This document shows positions 33,685-44,000 of a stretch of 64,000 nt of DNA, piece by piece. The notes under the pieces were generated by a model, which saw only the letters and a program-made list of their open reading frames with translations, was not told where the DNA came from and did not search any database. The DNA is from Bicyclus anynana. Its lineage: Eukaryota > Arthropoda > Insecta > Lepidoptera > Nymphalidae. Made by a program: the position numbers and the translations under genes. The stretch is from assembly GCF_947172395.1 (NCBI RefSeq), contig NC_069085.1, positions 1,396,112-1,460,111 of the forward strand, read 5' to 3'. Every line of letters starts with the position of its first letter. Position 1 is the stretch's first letter.

Positions 33685-36600
33685 GATTAAAGAACCATAA
33701 CAATACAAGACATAATATAATGCTGAGCTGTGTACTTCTCTTTTAATAAAAAATTATGCCACATTTAAACTAATATAGAGGTGAGATTTGATGTTTTTGT
33801 TTCAACAAAAACTACTTGACAAATTTTAAAAATGATTTCACCATTACAAAGCCACATCTTTGCTAACTAATATGAGAACAAAATCAATGTGACCTGTAAT
33901 AATATTATATAGTCTGGCAAGTTCGTTGATGACGCTCCCATGATATGCGGGCGACGGAGGGGAAAGATTGCGTGGGTGTGAAATCGTGCGTGCGGGGAAG
34001 TGAGGTGCATTAGTCGTGGGTTTTTCATACATCGCTACAAGCCCTCGCGGACCATCTGGAGTGTTACGAAGTTGGCAAGCTATAGCATGCTGCATGCAAA
34101 CTTTATGATTTTTTTGGAACATCGTGCGTTAAGCTGTGCAATAGATGTTAGATATCAGCGGTAACGTAGGAGCGCGGCGGCACGGCCTTACTCCGCGTAT
34201 TTATATTTTCACCAAAACTTCAACCCCTTTTTAACCCCTTTTCTGATAAATAAAGGACTTCCTATACAAACTTTCAACCCTTATGTGGGTGCCACTTGGT
34301 AATTTATTTTCTCGACAAATTCCCCTAAGCTTCTTCGAATTATGTTCTCAAATCGTGTTAAGTTTCATTTAAATTTATTTAGTAGTTTCAGCTTGATACC
34401 CGGTAAACAAAAACACGGACAGTCAGACAGACAGACGAAAAATCAATAAAAATGCGCGTAGCGACACCTGCAGTCGACATAATAAAGATTGCATCCCTAA
34501 TTACCAATTTATTATTTAAACTAGCGGACGCCCTCGACTTCGTCCGCGTGAAGGTAGATGTAAACTTTTAACTACCCCTACCCTGCCCTACTCTACTAAT
34601 TCCCTACCCTACCCTTTCACTACCCTACCCATTAAGGCTGCACACGCGACGGAAGCTTAAAAAATGAAGTAACTTCTCCCGTTTTCCCAACGTTTCCCTT
34701 CACTGCTCTGCTTCTATTGTTTGTAGCGTGATGAAAAGTATACGATAACCTGCCCAGGAGTATGAAAAATAATTGTACCAAGTTTCGTTAAAATCCGTCG
34801 AGTAGTTTTTGTTTCAATAACGAATATACCATGCGGCGAAAGTTTAAAAAATTGAGTAACTTCTCCCGTTTTCCCAACATTTCCCTTCACTGCTCTGCTC
34901 CTATTCATCGTAGCGTGATGAAAAGTATACTATAACCTGCCCAGGAGTATGAAGAATAATTGTACCAAGTTTCGTTAAAATCCGTCGAGTAATTATTGTT
35001 TCTATAAAGAACATACAGACAGACAGACAGATAAAAATTTTACTGATTGCATTTTTGGCATCAGTATCGACCACTAATCACCCCCTAATAGTTATTATTT
35101 TGGAAATATGTTTCATGTACAGAATTGACCTCTCTACAGATTTATTATAAGTATAGATAATATAAACTCAATAAGTTTAATAATTATATTCTCCATTTTT
35201 AGAGATTAAATTATTCTTGTCCTAGGTAAACAATGCGTTACATCCAGACATATACTTCTGCGCTCACGAACACGTGTCCAAGTATGTGAAGCAGCAGAAA
35301 GACTTTTCCTCCAAACACACATATTTGCTGCAGCGCGGAGCTCCAGTGTTAGAAGTGTCCTTCGACGATGACAGCATGTACGAAATTTTTGTTCCAACCT
35401 GTTCATATAGAATGGGCACTAATAAAATTGGATATGGAGCTGCTATTTTAGGTAAGTTGATTTGAAATCCTACTTTAATATTATAAACGCGAAAGTTTGT
35501 TTGGATGTTTGTTACTCTTTAACGCCGCTACTACTGAAGCGATTTGGCTAAAATTTGGAATGGAAATGGATTTTACTCTGGATTAACACATAAGCTACTT
35601 TTTATCTTATTCTTTTATTATATATATTTGAAATCGCATTATTTCTGAGAACGAACGACAGATTATTTCAAAGGCATAATCGTGAGCGTTGCGGAGATAG
35701 ATTTCGGTTTCCTCCCCACCACACTGCTTTCCTAAATAAGAGCATCTGCATGATGATTATTAGAATATATAATAAATTACCAAAGCGTATAAGACAGGAG
35801 AACAATTTAATTAGTTTTAAAAATAATCTGCGTAGGTTTCTCCTGGACAATGCGTTTTATGACATAAATGAATTTTTAACTTTGACATTTTAATATAAAT
35901 TTATTCTTTTGACAATATGATGTAAATTGATTTTTGATTCATTTATTTTTTATTTGTATTTTCTTTTTTTCAAATTAATTAATATTGTTCTTCTATTCAT
36001 TATTAAAAGTAATTTCTGGAATGACATCATATTTACTGTAAATGTAACTAATATTTTGCATGCCAATCGGGCGTGATACAGAACAGATTATATTTATTTG
36101 TTAAGACCTTGTAAACTGTATCAGCAAATAAAGGATTGTATTTGTATTTGTATTTGTATCCCGAAAAAATCCATGGTTTCCCGATATTTGCGAAAACTGA
36201 TGATTTTAATGATATGAATGTTTGTTACTCTTTCACGCCTCGACTACTTAACCGAATTAGCTGAAATTTGGTATTGAGATATATTATAGCATGGATTAAC
36301 ACATTACTTTTTACCCCGGAAAAATCCATGGTTCCCGAGGGATTTGTGAAAAACTAAATTCCACGCGGACGAAGCCACGGGCGTCCGCTAGTTTAATATA
36401 ATAAATTGTGGCTTATTATAATAAGTGTTTAGAGATTAAGAAGTATTAAGATTTGCCTGGAATAACAGACAGTTAGACAAACACTTTTTAAAATGAGTGG
36501 TTAGTTCTATTAGTAGTTAGTGTATGTAGCTAAATTAGATATACTTATAAGACACATCAATTAATTTTTTTTTTAAGAATATTTGCCTGTCAAATAGTTG

Positions 36601-37348
36601 GAAGTCTGTTAGGAGTGGCTACAACAAAAGTCCAGCAGGCAGGAATCGAACCACTATCCACTACTGTTGAGCTATTGAGGGCTAGGGCTTCATTTATATT
36701 TTCATTCATTACAAGTTAGCTCTTGACTACAATCTCACCTGGTGGTTAGTGATGATACAATCTAAGATGAAAACCAGCTACCTAGTTAGGAATAAAATGA
36801 AAATCCACACCCCTTTCGGTTTCACACGACTCGTACCGGAACGCTAAATCGCTTGGCGGTACGTCTTTGCCTAACTAGGATGGTAACTAGCCACGACTGA
36901 AGCCTCCCAGCCAGACCTGGACTTATTAAAAAAACCTTAATCGGCCCTTCTGGGGATCGAATCCAAGGACCTCTGTCCTCTAAATCCACCGCGTATACCA
37001 CTGCGCCACGGAGGCCGTTCTTTCATATTTATCTTTTTATAATGACTGCCTTTGCATATTTTTATTTCATTTTCAGTTTTGCTTTTATCTTGTCCTATAC
37101 AAAAGTTGTCTTAGTAGATAAAATAGTCTTTTTCTTTAAATAATATTCATTTTCTTCCAGAAAGCCAGCACAGCCTTAAATATACTGTGTTCTGGTCACC
37201 GCAGAGGTTCCCACACCTCCTGGCTTACCTTGTTGTGGTGATAATAGTAATTAGCTATGTAGGCTGCTTCGCTCTGATGAGACTGATATCTCGCCAACCC
37301 CGACTAGTCCGGAATGACGACATTCTACCTCTTTTACATCGAAAGTAA
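29823..37348 (+). CDS. MPPE1: Cdc1/MPPE1-family metallophosphoesterase (6 exons, 349 aa)
   Basis: Exons 29823-29839, 29948-30160, 31228-31390, 33116-33358, 35226-35451, 37161-37348; all GT-AG, total 1050 nt, frame open. The 17-nt first coding exon (MFLRK) joins in phase 2. An N-terminal membrane segment (about 10-35) and a C-terminal one (about 307-327) frame a luminal phosphoesterase domain. Metal-site motifs in order: ADPQ (D54, Q56), GDLMDEG (D100, D103), GDND (137-140), H200 in AHYP, AHEH (H226, H228). Known relatives, human MPPE1/PGAP5 and yeast Cdc1/Ted1, remove ethanolamine phosphate from GPI-anchor mannose in the ER/Golgi; Drosophila Mppe acts in glycoprotein processing. Which subfamily this belongs to needs a tree. 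GDND replaces the textbook GNHD and AHEH replaces GHxH. Introns hold LINE, SINE and Helitron debris. It converges on PIG-W. Confidence 0.88.
30380..30645 (+). mobile_element. Degenerate RTE-like 3' fragment in MPPE-like intron 2
   Basis: Shows RHEEIHRRTKVIDIAQ in one frame, and the tail AAAGGCTTATGTCCTGCAGTGG-ATGTCCATCGGCTGA followed by GATGATGATG. It is the same family as 24388 and 61140, strongly decayed. Confidence 0.6.
30655..30800. repeat. Decayed tRNA-headed repeat
   Basis: Contains GGAGCCTGACTCAACTC and later GGATCAAACC...GTATGGCTCC, which look like remnants of inverted SINE heads. The family is uncertain. Confidence 0.25.
31500..32234 (+). mobile_element. 3' end of a non-LTR retrotransposon (Jockey/CR1-like clade)
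   Basis: A frame from 31534 to 32010 encodes the C-terminal part of a LINE reverse transcriptase ORF: LSILEYCSPVWCPTY, DRLERVQKRFIYHLAF, MLDMVFFYKIINGY, PRPGSRLQNRKPF, SSLTSFKKLIKF. It ends in a 3' UTR and poly(A) at about 32213-32234. It is 5'-truncated, uninterrupted in this frame, and lies in intron 3 of the MPPE-like gene. Confidence 0.85.
32235..33000. other. Intron 3 remainder: AT-rich, (TAAA)n and Helitron-like scraps
   Basis: 32290-32420 is A/T only over long runs. 32576-32596 is (AAAT)n following AATAAAGTAT, probably a second LINE tail. 32660-32830 resembles Helitron-like interior (CAAATGGGCTCCAAAACTAC; CCCTGTATTCCC). Confidence 0.5.
33618..33705. repeat. 88-bp perfect palindrome with (AT)n centre
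   Basis: TATTGTTATGGTTCTTTAAT-CTTC, then about 40 bp of alternating AT, then GAAG-ATTAAAGAACCATAACAATA. Every base of the 24-nt arms pairs. It lies in intron 4 of the MPPE-like gene. Confidence 0.95.
33908..34086. repeat. GC-rich MITE family M, copy 1
   Basis: Terminal inverted repeats TATAGTCTGGCAAGTTCGTTG / GAAGTTGGCAAGCTATAG, interior GATATGCGGGCGACGG and GTGCGTGCGGGGAAGTGAG. Copies also at 37659 and 40357. Confidence 0.85.
34521..35159 (-). mobile_element. Helitron-like element with internal duplication
   Basis: Minus-strand copy of the 17001-17955 element: CTAGCGGACGCCC at 34521 (3' end), CCCTACCC-type array remnants at 34570-34635, and ATTTATTATAAGTATAGATA at the 5' end. A block of about 167 bp (AACTTCTCCCGTTTTCCCAA ... 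AAAATCCGTCGAGTA) is present twice, at about 34652-34818 and 34837-35003. Confidence 0.75.
35620..36160 (+). mobile_element. 3' end of a CR1-like LINE
   Basis: A broken ORF ends with YNKLPKRIRQENNLISFKNN and LRRFLLDNAFYDINEFL, the usual last residues of this LINE type. The 3' UTR ends AATAAAGGATTGTATTTGTA plus (TTTGTA)n. In intron 5 of the MPPE-like gene. Confidence 0.75.
36165..36395 (+). repeat. Helitron-like fragment
   Basis: CCCGAAAAAATCCATGGTTTCCC, GAATTAGCTGAAATTTGG, and an end at CCACGCGGACGAAGCCACGG-GCGTCCGCTAG. The related stretch 35470-35610 precedes the LINE, so the LINE may have landed in this element. Confidence 0.65.
36573..36690 (-). repeat. SINE family 3, degenerate
   Basis: Minus-strand remnants: CAATAGCTCAACAGTAG..., GGTTCGATTCCTGCCTGCTGG, CCACTCCTAAC and GACTTCCAACTATTTG. 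It lies directly beside a family 1 SINE. Confidence 0.5.
36711..37017 (-). repeat. SINE family 1
   Basis: The complement of the family: tail ACAAGTTAGCTCTTGACTAC at 36711 and head CGCCACGGAGGCCGT at the right end. It lies in intron 5 about 140 bp before the last exon of the MPPE-like gene. Confidence 0.85.
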
Positions 37349-37658
37349 TTTATCTTGAGCGTTTAAAAAGGAATTCAGCTGGAACCTTGCCATTTAGTAT
37401 TATTAATCCATTGTTATATTCGATTTTTACTATAGGTATATGATCTATTTTCGGAAGCCTATTTAGCTGTGGTTGTAGTCTTAGGTGTTCAGACAGGTAC
37501 GATTGTATGTAAAACTAAAAGTATCAACAAAATATATATTTTTTTTATAAAAATTTCTTTATTTTGACATTGAGTTAGGCTTTAGGTTAACAGGTTTAGA
37601 TGTCCTTGTAATTAACAATGCTTTTCTGTTATGCTGACATTGCTTTAGTAGTACACAC
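37349..37658. other. 3' flank of the MPPE-like gene
   Basis: AT-rich, presumed 3' UTR and intergenic spacer. No unambiguous AATAAA was seen, so the polyadenylation site is unresolved. Confidence 0.4.
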
Positions 37659-37824
37659 TATAGTTTGGCAAGTTCGTTGGTAACACTCCCATGATATGCG
37701 GGCGACGTGGGGAAAGACTGCGCGGGTGTGAATTTGTGCGTGCGGGGTCGTGGGTTTGTCGCTACACGCCCCCCGGCCCGCTAGGAACATCGGGAGTGTT
37801 ACAAACGAAGTTGCCAAGCTATAC
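37659..37824. repeat. GC-rich MITE family M, copy 2 (most complete)
   Basis: TATAGTTTGGCAAGTTCGTTG... and ...AACGAAGTTGCCAAGCTATA form about 33-bp inverted ends. The interior GATATGCGGGCGACGTGGGG is shared with the other copies. It lies between the convergent MPPE-like and PIG-W genes. Confidence 0.85.
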
Positions 37825-37829
37825 ATATT

Positions 37830-38690
37830 TGTCTTACTAGCTTACTACTACATCCAAAGTCAAACTGTCTTCTGTAGATATAATACTTATTACATAGAAA
37901 TCGTTATAACAATCCTATAGATAGATACACCCATCCACTGGTGTCTGTTGATGCTGGATAGAAAACTACAGACACCAGTGTCACTGTAGTGTCAGTGTCA
38001 GTTACACCAGTCACACTGTATACCTTAGTGTTGAGTATGGCAAAACTTTGAAATATGAAACATTTATACAACAACATACTCCAGTCAGCACATTAACTTT
38101 AAGTAACTTTTGTGGACAATACATTCACGAATTTTACCAACAAGCTATTGTTAGTAATTCTCAAGTCATGTGACTGATAAAAATTGAGATTTTAGGTAAA
38201 AAATGTCATCCGGTGGTTAACAACCCTTTGTGGATATCATAGAGTAGGTAATGGATATTGCCCAGTTGACATTGTGTATTTTGTTAACAACAAGATATAA
38301 GGTTATCAAAAAATGTGGTTCTTATTGATTTGATGTTAACTGAATTAGGTAGCTAACATTTATGTCAAAGTTAGTTAGTGAATTGTCCAGTTGTTATCAA
38401 ATATAAGACGTAATGTAGATGAAAGTCACAAAGTCAGATACAGGGATTATATTTGTCTTTAATTTTATATGTCATGTATATGTATATTGCTTTTATATTC
38501 ACATTTCTATAGAATTGTTTTTTATATATATGTATGTTAAAAGATATATTGAAAGTAGATTGCATAGAAAACTCCTTGCCAATATATTCCAATGCTAATT
38601 AATTCATATTTAGCATAATGTATGACATTATTTTACAATTTTTTTTGGTAAAGCAAGTAATTATAAATTTGTATAACATACAATAGGCTT
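37830..38690. other. Intergenic spacer between convergent genes
   Basis: Contains a small hairpin at about 37935-37982 (CACTGGTGTCTG / CAGACACCAGTG). Otherwise AT-rich with no gene. Confidence 0.5.
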
Positions 38691-38699
38691 TAATAATAT

Positions 38700-38705
38700 T
38701 TTATT
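38700..38705 (-). terminator. Poly(A) signal for PIG-W
   Basis: AATAAA on the minus strand, about 34 nt past the stop codon of the PIG-W gene. The location is suitable; use is inferred. Confidence 0.55.
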
Positions 38706-38738
38706 ATAAAATAAAACTATTTTCTTACAAAAATTGTT

Positions 38739-40055
38739 TTATAATTTTATACCTTTCCTGTTAGCATAAACAATAATACTTATATTGAGTATCATGTAAA
38801 AATTTAATATGACAAATGTTGCCATAGCCGGGACAAACAATGTTCTTACGGACATATTTATTATGCCTGTGGCAACATTGGCAATAAGAAAGTACAGTAA
38901 TCCATTATCATTTATAGCACCTAATATCAATGGAATGTGGAAGCTAATGTTTTTATAGCCAAATACTATTTCTAAAACATACATCAGAGACAAAACTAAT
39001 GCAGTTATTGCTGACAGGTATAAAGAATAGCCTGCATTAGCTAAAGTCCTTGAAACAGGTCGGTACAAGTTACAAATATAGGAGGAAATCAATAATACAA
39101 CGGAACTGATAATTAGTGTTTGTATCACATGATATCGAGTAACAGATTTATTAGTGAGTATCTTTTTTAATTTGACAGCAAATAAATATAATGCTACATA
39201 ACCAAGACTTGATGTGATACCTTCTTTATTTGCATCTATTAAATTAATTCTCGGTGTGTCACTAAACACCCAAGCCTCTAAATTTTTGTACAATAAAAAC
39301 TCATGAAAACTTAATATAGTGATACTCAAAAACAAGGGATCAAATGGCAATATTAAGAGGAGACAAGATACAAATTTACAAACAGCAAGAGTGTAAAAGA
39401 AGTTCCAATGCACACCATACTCTGTGATATGATTTTGGTAATCTAACTGTTTTATAGACAAGTATCTGGTCACACCGAGTATCAAAAGAATACTAACAAA
39501 TTTTGTATTGCTCTTTAAAATTGACACATAATTCTGTTTACTGTATTCTTTGTGTACAAGTCCGCTTATTAATATGAAAAGACCAACACCAGTATCCATC
39601 AAACTGTACCCATAATTTTCAGTTTTAGCTAAGTGTCTGGGAAAATCTTTGAAATCAACAGCCAAAATACAAATTACAGTTATTAGATAAGTTAGGCCCC
39701 TCAGACAAGATACTGATAGTATTTTGTCATTTTTAAAGTTGTTCATACATCTGAAAGCGTCGTAAACTTCACTGTATTTAATATTTTTTAATATTTCATA
39801 CAATAATAACACAGACACACAGAGGTTGAGTTCATTAATGTAATTGGAAAATACCGTGTGCGCTACTATAGTTGGGAGGACGATTATAATGTATTCTAAT
39901 ACATACTGTTTTAAACCGTGATTAGGGACTTTAATAGCACAAAATAAAGCACACTGCACTGTAAAAAATACACTCAAAAAAGTATGAACTGCTGTAGACC
40001 CGTGATTGTTTTGCATGAAGGATTCATGGTAGTTCTTATATTCGGAATTGTTCAT
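38739..40055 (-). CDS. PIGW: PIG-W / GWT1 GPI-anchor inositol acyltransferase (438 aa)
   Basis: An intronless frame. The ATG at 40055 (A at -3) is chosen; the two codons before it begin with TTG. The protein is hydrophobic throughout with about a dozen predicted membrane spans, and its length is close to the usual PIG-W size. Family signatures: near the N-terminus NNHGSTAVHTF; after the third span SCLRGLTYLITVICILAVDF and FPRHLAKTENYGYSLMDTGV, the most conserved PIG-W/Gwt1 block; later NKEGITSSLGYVALYLFAV and the C-terminal NANVATGIINMS-like region, here IANVATGIINMSVRT. Known role: acylates the inositol of GlcN-PI in the ER membrane, an early step of GPI-anchor synthesis. It is tail-to-tail with the MPPE-like phosphoesterase and head-to-head with the PABIR-type gene at 41003. 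Confidence 0.96.
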   Translation of the reverse strand: MNNSEYKNYHESFMQNNHGSTAVHTFLSVFFTVQCALFCAIKVPNHGLKQYVLEYIIIVLPTIVAHTVFSNYINELNLCVSVLLLYEILKNIKYSEVYDAFRCMNNFKNDKILSVSCLRGLTYLITVICILAVDFKDFPRHLAKTENYGYSLMDTGVGLFILISGLVHKEYSKQNYVSILKSNTKFVSILLILGVTRYLSIKQLDYQNHITEYGVHWNFFYTLAVCKFVSCLLLILPFDPLFLSITILSFHEFLLYKNLEAWVFSDTPRINLIDANKEGITSSLGYVALYLFAVKLKKILTNKSVTRYHVIQTLIISSVVLLISSYICNLYRPVSRTLANAGYSLYLSAITALVLSLMYVLEIVFGYKNISFHIPLILGAINDNGLLYFLIANVATGIINMSVRTLFVPAMATFVILNFYMILNISIIVYANRKGIKL

Positions 40056-40356
40056 TTTCAATCATTGATCGTTGTCCGATATTAACTTTCTGTGTGTAAG
40101 TCCGTAATCCATTTCCATTAATCACAAACGTCAAATGTTGAATTGATGATATTATTTGTTTACACTTTTGATAAAAAAAAATAATTATAGCCACAGATTA
40201 ATAGATACTACCATAGAGTACATTGAGGAGTATAGCTTTGATTTATGGATAGGAGTATCTATGGAATTTAAAATTCATTAGTTCGGACTACTATAGTATT
40301 TTAATCAAACAATTTTTGGATTTACCGCCTAAAAATCGTTAGTAAAATAGTCTCGG

Positions 40357-40523
40357 CTCTCATGATATTATGCGGGCGACAGGGAGAAAGACTGCGCGGG
40401 AGTGAAATCGTGTGTGCAGGGAAATGAGGTGCATCAGTCGTGCCTTTTTTTATTCATCACTACACGCCCTCCGGCCCGCGCGGAACATCGAAAGTGTTAC
40501 AAACGAAGTTGCCAATCTATACC
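40357..40523. repeat. GC-rich MITE family M, copy 3, in the PIG-W/PABIR divergent spacer
   Basis: CATGATATTATGCGGGCGAC through GAAGTTGCCAATCTATAC. The left terminal repeat is missing. It lies 302 bp upstream of the PIG-W start. Confidence 0.8.
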
Positions 40524-40952
40524 TACTCTTTTTTTACTTTGCTTTTTAAGGAGATCTAATACTAATATTATAAAGGGGGAAGATTTGTTTTATTTGTTTG
40601 TATTACTAATAGGACCACTCATCTCAGAGGAATTAAATAAATTAGACTGAGCTACAAAATCAGTAAAAAATGAAAATTGAACGTATCCATACCTACGTTT
40701 TGCTTTCAAAATATGGTCTGTAAAATTGTAAACGTGAACGCAACTTTAATGCGGCGGTTTGACAGGTCAGCCTCGAGCACTCTTTTTAGCTTTCTGAGTA
40801 GCGTATTTTCGTTTTAATTTACGTTGTATCTATATTTACGTGTTACAATTAATATTTACGTAGACATTAATGTAGTGTACACTATGAATTAGGTCGTATC
40901 TAAGTGCACTTACAGTGTTACATAAACAATATAGTCCGTATCGGCAATTCCT

Positions 40953-40996
40953 ATGCATTTAAGTTTGCGATACGTCAGTTGATGAATGTTGGGTGA
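40953..40996 (+). promoter_or_regulatory. Two overlapping uORFs before the PABIR-type start
   Basis: uORF1 40953-40982 (9 codons plus TGA) and uORF2 40982-40996 (MNVG-stop) share one base (TGATG). The main ATG at 41003 follows 6 nt after uORF2 stops and has a strong context (A at -3, G at +4). Whether the transcript includes them depends on the unknown transcription start. Confidence 0.45.
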
Positions 40997-41002
40997 AAGA
41001 TA

Positions 41003-44000
41003 ATGGATGTGGATACTCCGAACATACTAAAAAGATCCAGTAGCGCACCTCTCATCAATGAAGCGGCATCTACGGCGGCTACGTCGCCCACCACGAGTAC
41101 TGCGCCCAGGTAAAGTCTAGATTCACTAGTAGTCTAATAGTAATCGACACGCCTCCCACGGCTCTCTTATAACTTGTCGCGACGTTGCCTGCCTATTTTT
41201 GACAGCTGCTGAGATCACAGTGGGTGCCGAGCACATATTTAGCACTTTTACACTGGTATAATAAAATCTATCATAGTTAGGAGCAGCTCTATAAGTTGCA
41301 GATGTCATCTAAGGATAATGTGAATAATTGATTGTGTGTTTGTTTGAGGTAAGGCGAAAAACTAGCGTGTTCTCCATTTGTTTACATTACTACACAGTCT
41401 TTTAAATCCCATCTACATACCAAGTTTTAGTTTTAGTGAGCAGGCAATCTATTTCCTGGTATTGATAACTGGAATTTTAAAATTCCTTTAAAGTTATTTC
41501 TTTATTTAATTTAATGTGCTTTGTTTTACTTTGCATTTAGTTGCAAAGCCATTAAGTAATGGTAGTACATAGTAAAGATCAATAAAATGTTTTATCACTT
41601 TTTTATGATTCTTTTACACCACAATGTATTATTAAGTTAAGTACTAGGTCTTAGATTTAAAGCTAAAAAACATCAGATAGTAAAAATATTTTTGCTCCAA
41701 ACCGTTTGGCTAAATATTACTGAGAGTGAATTGTGTTAACATGGCACTAATGATCTACAATCTTCATTATCAAGAATGGAATTTAATCAAATACTTTGGA
41801 TGCATTTATTCATATGTGCTAAGTAGATAGATTCCTAAAGGGTTGCCAAATAGTTATTTTAAAAACATAAATTACTTGATATTAATGGTATCCTGACCCT
41901 TAAACTAGCTAGCCCAGTATCTTAACGGGTCCAGTGTCTTCTTAATTATTGCGTAAGTAATATTAATAGTAGTAACCAAAAAAAAAATGAAAATAGTTAA
42001 CAATACAAAACAATAAAGTATTATGAATTAAAAAGGATTAGTTATTAGTTTAAAAAACCTTTGTCATTACATGTCTGGTTATTCAATTCTCTTTTCTATC
42101 ATCATTTTATATTAAGTAAATCGTCATCAACCCATATTCAGCTCACTGCTGAGCTTGAGTCTCCTCTCAGAATGAGAGGGGCAAGGCCATTAGTCCACCA
42201 CGCTGGCCCAATGCGGATTGGCAGACTTCACACATGCAGAGAATTAAGATAATTCTCTGGTATGCAGGTTTCCTCACAATGTTTTCCTTCACCGATTGAG
42301 ACACGTGATATTTAATTTCTTAAAATGCACACAACTGAAAAGTTGAAGGTGCATGCCCCGGACTGGATTTATTTATTTATTGAATATCAAGCAATACCAT
42401 ACATTACATTATACAATATAGTAATAATAATTACAAGTTACATTTTATTACATAATGCAAGTTATGGATACCCAGTTTGGGCGTAGCCTTTTGTCGAGTG
42501 AGTGATAGGGAGACCGATTTTATTTTTTGTTTTTATTTGTCATTCAAGTAGTCATTCACCGTGTAATAGCATTTAGGGTAGATTCGAACCCACACCCTCC
42601 GGAATCGGAGGCAGAGGTCATATCCACTGGGCTATCACGGCTCGATTTAGTAAATACCTATATATAACAACAATAATTACATTTTCTATATTTATAAAAA
42701 AATGTAATTCATTGAAGAGAAATGGTCTAATGGAGGCCATTTAAGAAATAGCGGTATTTCTGGTTGCACTGTTTGTTGAATTTTGTCTATTTCCATGAGA
42801 TTATCTCGTTGGTTCCATGTTAGCGCCAACTATTGGCTCCATGAAGTTGTGAAAAATCAAACTTCTTAGTTTGCATAAAAAAGATACAGTCATTTATTCA
42901 GTAAAAAACACATACTTCCATACTCTCTAGGGAATCTTCCCATTGACCTAGAACTAAATTTGGCAAAATCACAAGATACTATACTAATTAAATTTCAGAA
43001 AATTATTTGAAGCTGAATTTAGTAGCGATAAGCTAGGCAAAAACTGTGCAATTAAAGGAGAGTAAGTTACTGCTAGTAATCAAAGATACTGCTATGCGCT
43101 GGGCGATAGTTATAAAATTACTCATTGTACTTCTCTTTTCTTCTCTGGTCTGTTTCAATAAAATAAAGGAATGAATATTTATATGAAACTAGTGGACGCC
43201 CGCGACTGTGAAATCCTCTTTCAGTGAAAGTCCCATTCAAATTAGTTCAAAAGTTCCAAAAATTGGAAAAACAACAGACAAACAAAAATTTTATTAAAGT
43301 ATTTAGGTATTGTGTACATAAGCACTTGGCAAAACATAGAATGTTTTAGATTACAGACAGACTTAATTTATTTATATGTATTGATGATAAGTAATAGATT
43401 TTCACACTGAAGTAACATTCTCCATATTCTATATAGCTATATTTATCAGTTTACAGTTCATTTCAAGTTGGTAAAGTTACATAACATGTTGGCAGTCTCA
43501 AATTATGAATACACACAGTTTTTGCTTTGGCAAAGTTTCATATTACGTTATTATTATTATATATATATTACGTATTATTAGTAAGATTTTATTTGTGTAT
43601 TGTAATCAATATTGCATGATAAGCAATCTGTAGATTTTTGCTTACAAACATCTTATAGTTATTGTATTATACAATGGCTGTTTTAATATACATTTGATAT
43701 GAATTATGCTAATGTTTTTTTTTATCATTGCCTAAATGTTTTCAGCCATCTTTTGAAACCAGGTATGATAAGAACATGCAAGTTTATTTATATAGGAAAT
43801 CTTATATACCAGCAGACAATTAACCTTTTAATTAGTTCCTATTCCTGAGGGAGTACAGGGATAATACTAACCTATGTCTTCTCAAATGTAGATTTCCGGA
43901 GATATTACTGCCCCTACAACCTCACAAACTACCTCTTTGTATTAATTATGTAGTTAATAATTGTAACTCCTCAGTAGCTCAATTGTTATGGGACTAGATT

